Of a DNA stretch of 64,000 nucleotides, positions 45,247-55,817 are shown in pieces. Made by a program: the position numbers and the translations under genes. The stretch is taken from contig OZ035962.1 of assembly GCA_964034945.1 (NCBI GenBank), positions 83,287,942 to 83,351,941 on the forward strand, read 5' to 3'. Source of the DNA: Chrysopilus asiliformis (Eukaryota; Arthropoda; Insecta; Diptera; Rhagionidae). A model generated the notes under the pieces. The model was not told the DNA's origin and did no database searches. It worked only from the letters and a program-made list of their open reading frames with translations. Within the stretch, counting starts at the first letter, position 1. Each line of letters starts with the position of its first letter.

Positions 45247-46149
45247 TTTATAATTATTTTATTGGAATTTGAAAGTCTGATCAACTTGAAAAAAAATCAA
45301 CCAACGAATAAAAAATTAAAGAAAATTGAATTTAAGAATTTCAGCGAATAAAGTAAACATTAACGATAAACCAAACGTAATTTAATGCTTGATTCAGACC
45401 AAAAAAAAAGGGAAACGAATCCCAACAGCGTATTATTAAATCGAAAATCAGACAACAAATATACGAAAATACCTGGAAAAAGCAAGGCATTCACTACGCT
45501 TTCATTTATTTAGCTTCTCCAGCATCTCATACCATCGCCAAATATATCAGTACTTTTATTGAAAATTCCAGCATATTCCATAGAATCTCACCGCGATCGA
45601 AAAATCTCCCTATCCACCATATATTCATAGTCATTCATCTTCTCGGAAAATTTCTGTTGACTTCATGCAATAAAATCGATTTAGTTAAATACACATGCTT
45701 CAATAAAATGCGTATAAGCGAAATAAACTTTTTCAATATTCATAGATGCGAGTCCATATATAAAATCTACAACCTTAATATCCTTTTTTTGGCTTTTGTT
45801 TTTCTTTTTCCAAAAGCTTAATTTAGTTTTGTCTGTCTTGTCTAGAAGGTGATTTTATCCTCGACTACAAAGCTAAGGATTTTTGAACAAAGAAATGAAA
45901 CGTATCTTATTATTTTTGTGTATCATCTTTAGTAAACCATCGAATACGTGACTTGAAGCCTTCTACCGACGCTCATGATTTATTTTTTATTTTTTTTTTC
46001 GTTTTATTTTTGCAAATATCTTTAGTGCTTCTACTGTAATCGTGTTGAGTTTATCTGGCTGTAGGCTATAGCATTACAATCGAAATTATACCGTCTTCTA
46101 TTTGGACGTGATTTGCTTAAATGAAATTCAATCCTTAATAGACGCTTGT
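45247..46149. other. Intergenic AT-rich DNA
   Basis: No gene or element recognised. Confidence 0.5.
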
Positions 46150-46700
46150 GAAAAACTGTTTATGCTTCTATTTTATTATTGCTTTTTATACTCTATATGA
46201 GAGTAATATAGAAGTGTATTAGATGTAGTATACCGTTTGTAACGCATCAAACCAATCGTCGGACACAAAGACGAACTGCACCATGGTGTTGGGGATGACA
46301 AAAGATTTTGATTTTCGCATGTCCGTCTGTCTGTCTGCCCGTCTATCTGTCTGTGCACACCCCAACTATCGAAGGCATTAAGCTAGAGACTTGAAATTTT
46401 GTGCAGATGAATTTTTCATAAATAGCCTGGTGAAGTTCTTGAACGGACAAAATCGGACTATTTCTTCTTCCCTCCCCCATACAAACGAAACAGCCTTTTG
46501 AAATTTTCTCGAAAACGGTAAATTTTTCCATACGAATTTATGAATGTTCAGAATGGGATTTTACATAACTGTTCCATATATAAAAATTTGATCGGACCAT
46601 ACCTTCATCCCTCTCTAATACAAATGAAAATTTTTTTTACAACAATTTTGTCTATTTTCATATAGAGTATTTTACGATTAGCCCCTGAAAATTGTAGCTT
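46150..46700 (-). repeat. GTCY-family repeat (R1), nearly complete copy
   Basis: Bounded by TATACTCTATATGAGAG and, inverted, AATACTCTATATGAAAAT, which suggests short terminal inverted repeats. It contains TACCGTTTGTAACGCATC and the GTCTGTCTGTCTGCCC tract. Confidence 0.75.
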
Positions 46701-47313
46701 TTCTTACAAATAATGCAGTTGATTTAGTGTCCATTCAGCTCTATACGCGAAAGAAAATACGTTTCTTTATTCAATGGAAAACATTTCATAATCTCTCTAA
46801 GATTTATCACGTACCACAAAAGATATTCAAAATGAAAAAAGCAGAAGAAAATTGAATTTTGTTTCAATTATTTTCTAATTAAAACTTAGAAGAAGTTAAA
46901 GTAATATCAATTAAATAGATATAAGACCTTTTAATATAATAAAAATTAAATAATTATCTATAATATTTTAATATTTAGATTTTTATTAAAAAAATATTTA
47001 TATGAAAACACGTCGTTGCCTGATTAAGTATTTTATCCACGTTCTATAAATACAGAGAAAAATTCCAGAAATCACTTCCTTAACCCATTCGGTATTTTGA
47101 TGCCATATGGCAACGCAGTTAAAAGTTGCTAAAAAATTTGAATTGACTTATATTTATTTATTTTCAAACACTCTATTTTCATTCAGTGCACCTTTAAGTG
47201 CATTTGTGACCCAATTTTGATTAGTTGAGTAAAAATCTGGACTACAGTGAAAGTATTTGTGGAAAATTAAAAAAATTTTTTTTTTTTTTTTTTAATGAAT
47301 ATTGATAGCTTAA

Positions 47314-48412
47314 CCCTAGGATGTGCAACACTCCGACGGTGCTAAGTAGTCCTACTGGGCTACGAAAAGCAGATATATTGTATTTTTATAGGGAAAGGTA
47401 TGCTATTTGGTGTAGGCAGGTGTGCTGCTATGGTCTATTATTGTTAATATGTGTTGTCAATATGTGTATGTATGTGTGTGCATGTGTAAGAGAATGACAA
47501 TGAAGCGAATTAAGGGAAAATAAAACCGTTTTTTGTTTGGTTTTATCGAATTTTTATTCTGTCAACAGAGAAAATAAAAATTAAACATAACAAAATTTAC
47601 AATTGCCAATCTGCCAATTATTGAAAACCCGTATGATGATATGGCATTGTTCGAAGTTTAAGTGAACGGCGAACAATTGTATCAAAATTCCACTTTGAAG
47701 TCAAACTTTACAACAAAATTTTTTAAAATTTATTCCAATCAGATTTTGATGTATGGGAATTTTATGTAGAATCATATCCTAAATAACTTTTGTTCTTGCA
47801 CTTTTTTGATAAGATGTACCGTTTTTGAGATATTTATACCCACATGGTGAAACCTAAGGGTATATTAAATTATCCTTACCGTTTGTAACTGCCAAGATCC
47901 CGTCATCCCACAAAAAAATGAATTACACCAGTGTGTTTAGAATGATAAAAAAAAATTGAATTTTGCATGTCCGTGCATAGTCTGTCCGTCCGTCTGTGGC
48001 GCGGATTGCGGGCACACGGATTGAGCTAGAAACTTGAAATTACGGACGGATGGACATGCAAAATTCATTTTTTTTATCATTCTAAACACAATGAAACTCA
48101 ATTAAATTCATTTGTACACATCCAAAACACATTATATAAGTGGTTTGAACATTTTTTGCTCGCAGCTGCCACACAACCGCCATGCAAATAATGGGCCTGC
48201 CTAGGCCCAGTTGTGTATATCTTGCAAGTAATTAGAAAAAACACATTCCTTCAACGAATTGTGCACAAACAAATCGATGTAGGGCTCATTCGGTTTCGAT
48301 GTTTATGCTACAGGAAGTCATAGAGCCATTTTTCTCTCCGATGGCCAAAAAAAATTTTGTAAGCAGTTAAAGTCGGAATGGGCCTGCTCAGACCCAGTTG
48401 CACATCCTAGAG
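47314..48412. mobile_element. piggyBac-like element nested at TTAA, 1,099 bp
   Basis: TTAA is duplicated at 47310-47313 and 48413-48416. The ends are CCCTAGGATGTGCAAC and, inverted, CTCTAGGATGTGCAAC. It carries a rearranged R2 repeat (47590-48070) and CGACGGTGC/GGGCCTGC motifs near the ends. No transposase is seen. Confidence 0.9.
47590..48070. repeat. Rearranged R2 repeat inside the nested element
   Basis: 47590-47830 is the reverse of R2's right part; 47835-48045 is R2's left part in forward direction; 48045-48070 is reversed again (GGACATGCAAAATTC). The block is a mosaic with an inversion. Confidence 0.7.
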
Positions 48413-48483
48413 TTAAACATCATTAATTTGTATAGAGAGTATTTTTAACCCCCATAGAAAAAAACATGTACCGAACGGGTTAA

Positions 48484-50439
48484 TAACTTTTTTTTATCCT
48501 TACAGTACCTTCATGTAAACATTTAAAATTTTTAACATTCGATTTATAATCAAAAGACCTAATGCCAATTTTCAAAAAAAAAAAATAATTATAGGATGTT
48601 TGCTTTTCTTTAATTTTTCCCCGAAAATGGGACTTTGCGGAATCGCTTTGATCATGCTTTGATTTATGAAAATCTGTGGCAAAAGGCCAAAACATCTTAT
48701 GTCGACATAAGTAGATTTGCATTTTTCATTGAATTTGAATTCAGCGTAAGAATTTCTGTCTGCTATCAAAATGTTGTTGCAATGTTGTCAAAAATCAAAA
48801 AGTTATCTTTCGAAAATTAAATATCTTAAATTCAATTAATAGAAACCCGAAAAGGGAAAATTAGCTTATGTGACTTACGCGTTTAGAATTGCCATTGGTA
48901 ATTATTTACAAAAGGGGAATTATAGCTTAAGTGAACTACGATAGGTTATTAAAGCTCAATGTAGTTCTTAAAATTAAGAAATACTGTTAAGAAATACTGT
49001 TAATGAAAAAGAGCACGTCTTAAAAGTAAAAAAGTATTTTCACAGATCTGATGAAGAAATTTTCCTGACTGTATTTTGGAAAATAAGAAAGGAAAAATAT
49101 TTGTTCAATATTTTCTCTTTTTTTGCATTCCATGAGTTATGATATGCAAAATAAAAACTATTCACACAAACTCACTTTCCATATTAAGCACACATAAAAG
49201 TGCATTTCCATGTTAGCGATTTGAATCATGAATAGCTTACAAACTTACAATGTAACGTACTTAACATTGAATTTATCCAACCGAAATTTCCATATGCATT
49301 AAAATCCAGTTTGAAAAATTCAAGGGCACTTTTAGTCACTGTCAATACATTTTAAACGACGAGTATTCTTGAATAAATCTCCAAAGGACTGGCTGTACAG
49401 CACTCACGTCAAAAAAAACCGTTTTATGGGCTCTTACCTTCGAATGTGATATATCTTCCTCGTCTTCCACACTGTAAAATATTGCCTCGAATGTTAAAAT
49501 TGTATTGTATATCCTTATTTTATTTTGAAAGGCATCCAACGAACGTACACCGCAACCGAAATAAATTCATGTAAAAATTCGTATTGGAGCAGGATTCATT
49601 CAAATGCTTAGCAAACATATTCAAATTAGCGTAATATTTTGCAAAAAAAAATTTCTATTCGCCACCATAATGTTGTAGCTAGTATATATTCGCACATAGA
49701 GTTGGGCACAATAAAGGAAATTTGCCATAAAATAAATTTCATATATTTGTTATTTTGTGCTGGTAGTGAAAGGATTTTCAGAATTGAATTTGCAACTTGT
49801 CATTGCAAATTCAGCAGGATTGCCTGTAGAAGCCCTTATATGATTATACCTATAGGTAGAGCTCTGGAATGGTGGTATTTTTTTCATGTCATTTCATAAA
49901 AATTCCTGAAACCAGGGATAGGTATTCAAATTTCAGGACACGTCTACTTTGGTATTTGTGCACAGTCCTTCATGCGTGCCTGGGATCATTGATGCTGCAA
50001 AAAGCGATATGTAGGCATCGAAATCACCAAACTTTACATGCTAGTGAAGGCAGGCTTACTTTAATGGATTAACATAACTATGAAATATAGAGAAATTCAG
50101 GTAGCCATGTAGAAAAACGTGTGTTACTCGTTCCACATTTTAGAAGAGACACACGTTTGGGCATATATCAATGTTGTTATGGTCATCAATTTTCCCTATT
50201 TTCTTGAAACTAATTTGAGATTAGCAAAGTATAACAGACTGTAATAAAGCTCTGGAATAGCTATTAAGGAAAATATCACATTATCTTAAACTATGTAGGT
50301 GTTATTAATATTTTCAAAATCTAGCCAGCAAATGTTACAAAGATCGAGGAGGAAGGAATTTTGATGGCCCGCTATTTATTTCGTGAAAATCAAAACCGTT
50401 CAAAACACTGTTTCTCGCTACAGGTAAAAACAGAGCTTT
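48484..50439. other. Intergenic AT-rich DNA
   Basis: No gene could be supported. A minus-strand frame ending in a GTAAGA donor near 49437 is discussed under rejected items. Confidence 0.5.
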
Positions 50440-50870
50440 TAATTTTTAAAGGCCAATCATCAAATACTTTATATAAGGATAGACAAATTTTTTATTAAAG
50501 TATAAGAAAAGTTACAATTGCCAGGGAGTGATCGTCTAATACTCGATATGAGGGCAAACCAATTTTTTGTGTGATAGAGGGGAGAAGGATTGGTCCTATT
50601 GGATTTTGATGTATGGAACGGTTATGTAACATCACATTTCGTTAGTATGGAAGGAATAGTCCGACTTTGCAAATCAAGAACTTAGCCTTACTATTTACGA
50701 GGAACGCAACCGTTAAAAGTTTCAAGTCTCTAGCTCAATCCTTTCGAAAGTTATGGTATTAACAAGCAGACATACGGATGGACAGACGGGCAGACAGACA
50801 GACGGACGAACATGCGGAAATCAAAATCTCTTGTCATCCCTAACACCCTGGTGTAGTAGCGGTATAGTTT
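50440..50870 (+). repeat. GTCY-family repeat (R1), copy
   Basis: Contains CAATTGCCAGGGAGTGATCG, GATTTTGATGTATGGAACGG, a GACAGACGGGCAGACAGACAG tract and ACACCCTGGTGTAG. Confidence 0.75.
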
Positions 50871-50916
50871 ACAGGTTGCCCTAAAGTAAGTAAGTCCTAC
50901 TTTTAACACGTTGGCT

Positions 50917-51115
50917 GCCACCATATAAAAATAAAATTATTAGTTAAGTGCCTAACTGAAAAAACTGTTTCATAGTGAGTGTTAGTTATTTATAAAATGT
51001 GCTGAAATGTTCTGATACAGGATCAAATATCCATGTAACCCACCGATGGTGCACGCGGCTTCACATTTAAAAAAAAGCACGTGAACCACCGGCGGGTCAC
51101 ACTGCACCCAACTTG
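50917..51115. mobile_element. TTAA-flanked MITE, 199 bp
   Basis: TTAA lies at 50913-50916 and 51116-51119. The ends are CACGTTGGCTGCC and, inverted, CAAGTTGGGTGC. CACCGRYGG motifs lie inside. Same family as 3150-3412. Confidence 0.72.
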
Positions 51116-51119
51116 TTAA

Positions 51120-53025
51120 ACTCATAAGTTGTTCCCCGAAAAAAGTGTTAAATGCGACTTAAGGTTTCAGTCAAAAAACAAAGTTATTTGTAGAATGATG
51201 TATTTGATTTACAGTTTTTGAAGAATATACAGTTTTTATGATTCTACAAAGAACTTGGGCTAACATAAGTAGCAAACCAAATACCAAAGTACTTTCAGAA
51301 TTCAAGATATTTGTTTGTTTACAACACCTCGCAACTCTTTCAAAATTTTGTTGCCGCCATTTTGTTTTTCAGATTCCGCGTACCCCCTGGAACCAAAAGA
51401 TGTCCCCCTCCAGTTTGGGTACATGCACTCCAGTTTGGGAAACTCTGATATAAAGTATAACAATTAAAAAAAAAGTCATACACTATAAAGTCATCAAGTA
51501 TAATTTGGAAATTTTAATACCAAATTAAATATTATCTTAATTAATTCATTACATCACGTAAAGCATAATTTGAACATGACATTCGTATTGCAAATGCATA
51601 ACACCCAACAGAAATTTCATACACGGGATTAAGTTTCATGTATAACAAGCCATATTGGAAATGTCAGACTCATGTTGTGTAATTAACCAGAGATGAATAT
51701 TGGTCTTCGTTATTCAATCGAATGTAGACAAATATTATACGAAAGGATGTATAACCAAAATACCATCGACATATATATTACGTTTGATGATGATAAACGG
51801 TTATGTATGAAGTTCGTAATCACTTTTAATCAAGAAACCAAATTTCTAAATGTCAACCGATTTTAGATTTAGAGGGTATTAGTATAGAGTGGTTCGATGC
51901 GTCACAAACCGTATATATGTAAATAATATTATCGAAATCCATACTATCTCTTTAATATCCTTGAATTCTTGCCAAGATAGATGGCAGATAGATGCGATAA
52001 CAGAATACCATCTTAACGTAAAGTTAGTAACATCCGACGACCGACATTAAGACACCTCTTCACTCAATAGATTACCGCCAATAGCAAATAACGACTCCCC
52101 AGTTGCCTACGTTAGATCAGCGTAAGGCAATATTTTCTGCACGGACAATTTATATCGAGATATATATGGGCACAGACAGACCTATCCACTCACTAATACG
52201 AAATATATCTTTGCCCTGTTAAAGAAAGTACCCGGCTTATTATTTGAGGGGAAAAACTTGTAATGGCGAATCTGAAGGCCATCACTTGGAGGAAGGTCTC
52301 CGTTTGAGCATAGCATCAAGAAGAGAAGAAATAAAATCAACGATAGATTATCCTGAATATATCGCCACTATAAGTAGCATAAAAGCCAATAACATAGCAG
52401 AAGGCAATAAAAATAAAAACATAGGCATCGTGAGACTGCCTTTATGATTCCATCCGCTTTGGATGATCCAATAACACATTCCTGGCCAATCGAGAAAGGT
52501 CTTCCTTCGATTAGAGGCTTACGACGAGCAAGTTTAGTCAAAGTACTTCCAGATTAGATACCAGTCTGAATAATTCTGGGATAAGCCATCGGACCGTACC
52601 AAACTGGACCGAATTATATACCAATGAAAAGCCATGAAATGCAGAAGGTTTTACGGCAAGGAACTTAGACAGGAAACTATAACTAATTCTGTAAATATTC
52701 CTTATTGGATTATTAATTTTCCAATCAAATGGTTTTCCAATAAAAGTTGGTTATATCAAAGTGGTCTGGATTAGATGAAACTTTGAAAACAGTTCTAACT
52801 AATCAAATGCATTATACTGCAATTTTATGTTATAAGACTCTGCAATTATCTGGAGTAGTTCCGGTGGTTTTGGTATTGTACTTCAGTCAAGTTTAAAGCC
52901 GAATGCTTTCCATGTATCTTTTTGTTGTTATTATAAAAATTCATTGATCTAGAATAACTTTATCCCTTGTAACTCTCAATAGTAAGATTTTATTAGCTTA
53001 CATTATTAAAATATAGGGAAAGCTA
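51120..53025. other. Intergenic DNA
   Basis: No repeats or genes recognised. 51990-52620 is somewhat less AT-rich but frames are short and without motifs. Confidence 0.5.
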
Positions 53026-53042
53026 CAATTGCCAGGGGTGTA

Positions 53043-53590
53043 TGGTCAAATACTCTATATTTATACCCATATGGTGAATCCAAAGGGTATATTAACTTTG
53101 CCTTACCGTTTGTAACGCAAAGATCCCGTCATCACACACAGAAATGAATTACACCAGTGTGTTTAGAATGATAAAAAAAATTTTTTTTGCATGTCCGTCC
53201 ATCCGTCCGTCCGTCTGTCCGTCTTTGGCGCAGATTGCGGGCGCATGGATTAAGGTAGAGACTTGAAATTTTACGCAGATTCGTTTTTCGTAAAATGCGA
53301 GGCTAAATTCGTTAATGGACAAAAATGGGCCATACGAACGAAAATATTTTTTGCGAATATCTCAAAAACGGTGCATCTTATCAAAAAAGTGCAAGAACAA
53401 ACGTTATTTAGGATATGATTCTACAAAAAACTCCCATACATCAAAATCCGATTGGAATAAATTTATTGAAAAGTTTGACTTCAAAGTAGAATTTTGATAC
53501 AACTGTTCGCCGTTCACTTAAACTTCGAACAATTCCATATCACCATATGGGTTTTCAATAATTGCCAGATTGGTAATTATAGCTTTTGTT
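53043..53590 (+). repeat. GTCY-family repeat (R2), most complete copy, lying inside R1
   Basis: It runs from TATACCCATATGGTGAATCC through the (GTCC)n tract, the GCGCAGATTGCGGGCGCATG segment and CGGTGCATCTTATC to a TTCGAACAATTCC end. R1 text stands on both sides (53026-53042, 53595-54020). Confidence 0.75.
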
Positions 53591-54020
53591 ATGTTTTTAT
53601 TTAAAAAAATCCCATTTGTATGTGGGAGTGACGAGGGAATAATCTAATTGAATTTTGATGTATCAAAGGGTTATGTAAAATCATATTCTAAGCATATTTT
53701 ACGTCTATAATTTTTTCGATACGACACAGCATTTTCGAGGAAATCGCAATAATTTTTTTTTGTTTGGGAGAGGGGGTAGGGAATACCCGTTCAGGAACAT
53801 AGTCTCGCTATTTACGAGAAACGGAACTGTAAAAAATCTCAAGTCCTTTCGAAAGTTTTCGTATTCACAGACAGGAGGACAGACAGACGAATATGCAGAA
53901 ATCAAAATATTTTTTTTACACTCTGGTGTAATCCTTTTTTGTGTCCGGCGGTTGGTTCGATGCGTTACAAACGGTATACTAAATCTAATATACTCCTATA
54001 TATGTATATCATATAGATTA
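53591..54020 (+). repeat. GTCY-family repeat (R1), right part
   Basis: Contains TTTTGATGTATCAAAGGGTT, a GACAGACAGACG tract, and the end CGTTACAAACGGTATACTAA. Confidence 0.72.
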
Positions 54021-55499
54021 TTAAAATTCTTGTGCTTTGGAATAGCTTTGGAAATTTCGATAAAAATTAAGCAATTTGATTTAAACAACAATCATAAATT
54101 TATTTTGACTGTATTTATTTTTATGAGATACAAAAACTAAATTTTTGTTTTACATTAATGACTTAATAAAATCCAGCTACAAGTAAAATTAAAGGACCCA
54201 GAGGTCAAAATTGAAAAACTTATTAAATAATTCTTTCGTTTAACAAGAAGCTATGATATGTCAAAAAATTGCACAGTAAACGTAATTCGCCGAAACAAAA
54301 AGAAGAAAGCAAAACTAAATGAAAAATGCCTTGAACCGTCAACACAAAAAAATCCAATGGCAAGGATACTGTGGAACTACACGTGCCTTAATTAAATCAC
54401 CCGAACTTATCCTATAGTCCCTATAGCCGGCAAACAAAAGGATAAAAAAATTAAACTTAAACATCTTTCACTTTTATCCAAATCCCCATCTGTCTTCCTT
54501 TAGAAAATCGCGACCGCATCACTTTATTTAGCGTCGGGATCCAATTTTGGTGGTTGTTTGCCAGGAGATTCCCAGTTAAGGATAAAACAGAGACCTAAAA
54601 CTCGTTTTGTGCGCTATACAACGATATATTAAAAAAAAAACACCTGAGTACCATTAGGTTAAGGTAAACAAATGTAACCGTTTTTAATTTTATTTTTGTA
54701 AAGACAGCACGAAACCCACACAAATGTCACAAAGGGTCGTTTTCTATTTGGGTCTGATGTTAAGAAATAGACATTCTCGTTATGGATCTTGGCCACAGAA
54801 GTTGGAGCTCCCCTGCCAACTTGATAGTCTTTATCCACAATTTTCAAGACAGTCGTTTTGATGATGCTTCGTTCCGTTTTGGCAAACGACAAACGAGGAC
54901 TACTTAATAGCACTACACATTTACATATCCCATTGTATGAATACTAGTTTAGTCTGGATGTTATATGAAACAAACGAAAAGAGTACAGTATAGTGACATC
55001 TTTTGAATATTTATCTACGGTACATCAATTTCAACTTTAATCCTTTAATGCCTTTAAAGTAGGTAGGTTAAGTTTATAGAAGAACTACTTAGCAGACGTC
55101 TTTCGTGCGTAACAGGACGCAACCGAGCATCGTAATGTTATTCAAATCGTTGATTTAAAGATGGTTTTTTCGTTTTTATTATTGTTATACACAAAGGTTA
55201 TTTTTGGTACCAGATAGTAATTTGAGAATCCAATTGGTAATTTTTTTAAATGGCCGATCAAAAGTATTTTTAATGTCTTTACAAAAATAAAATTTCCTAC
55301 CACCCCATATGGCAAATTCTGAAGGTCAAAATAGTCAGCGCACTTCAATATTTTACTGTGGTTCATTTTTTTGTTCATTAACGCCTTTGGAACTTCCCTT
55401 GGAGATTTTGGGGACGTCCCAAAAAGTCGATTCATTGAAAAACTAGAGTTTCTGGTTTCCAAAAAAGTTCTGACAGCTTTACTAAACTTCTTATAAAAA
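54021..55499. other. Intergenic DNA
   Basis: Open minus-strand frames at 54913-54659 and 55507-55142 lack ATG starts and family signatures (see rejected items). Confidence 0.45.
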
Positions 55500-55817
55500 C
55501 GGGCCAATCGTCAAATACTCTATATGATGACAGACAAAATATTTATTTGTTTTTAAACTTTCGCGGTTAATATTCATACTGAATCTTTTTAATTAAATCG
55601 GTTATTTACCGCGTGAAAATTTTAATTCAAAATATATATTTTGAATACTGACCTGACGTTTCGGACAAAACTATGTTGTCCATGGTCACAGGCGGGAATA
55701 TATATTTTGAATTAAAATTTTCACGCGGTAAATAACCGATTTAATTAAAAAGATTCAGTATAGACAAAATATTTATTCGAAAAAATCTATTTATATAAGA
55801 GAAGGGAAAAGGAGTTG
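55500..55817 (+). repeat. GTCY-family repeat (R1), left flank of the LINE block, carrying a hairpin
   Basis: The R1 text GGCCAATCGTCAAATACTCT starts at 55502 and resumes at 55762 (AGACAAAATATTTAT). It stops at GGAGTTG, where the LINE poly(A) begins. The R1 sequence picks up again near 61250. Confidence 0.72.
55576..55761. repeat. Perfect 65-bp inverted repeat
   Basis: Arms 55576-55640 and 55697-55761 are exact complements around a 56-nt loop. The loop contains GACCTGACGTTTCGGAC and TTGTCCATGGTCACAGG, a pattern like the GAAACGTCAGGTC signature seen at ends of some insect retroelements, possibly Penelope-like (weak inference). Confidence 0.92.

Larger units (their letters stand above)
47094..48479. 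mobile_element. piggyBac-like MITE copy 3, interrupted by a second TTAA element
   Basis: TTAA lies at 47090-47093 and 48480-48483. The ends match copies 1 and 2. The interruption falls exactly at the internal TTAA (GATAGCTTAAACATC in copy 1). Confidence 0.9.

Noticed and set aside
49342..49539. Minus-strand frame with V-E-D-E-E-D-I-S-H-S-K before a GTAAGA donor
   Set aside because: It lacks an in-frame ATG and a usable acceptor upstream (a stop lies just above), so neither a first nor an internal exon can be supported.
52244..52447. 67-codon plus-strand frame
   Set aside because: No ATG-context, domain or splice evidence; length is expected by chance.
54659..54913. 84-codon minus-strand frame with balanced codon use
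   Set aside because: No ATG start, in-frame stop just upstream, no recognised motif. It could be a pseudo-exon but cannot be called.
55142..55507. 121-codon minus-strand frame
   Set aside because: The frame starts at the edge of a repeat without ATG; no family recognised and no splice sites convincing.
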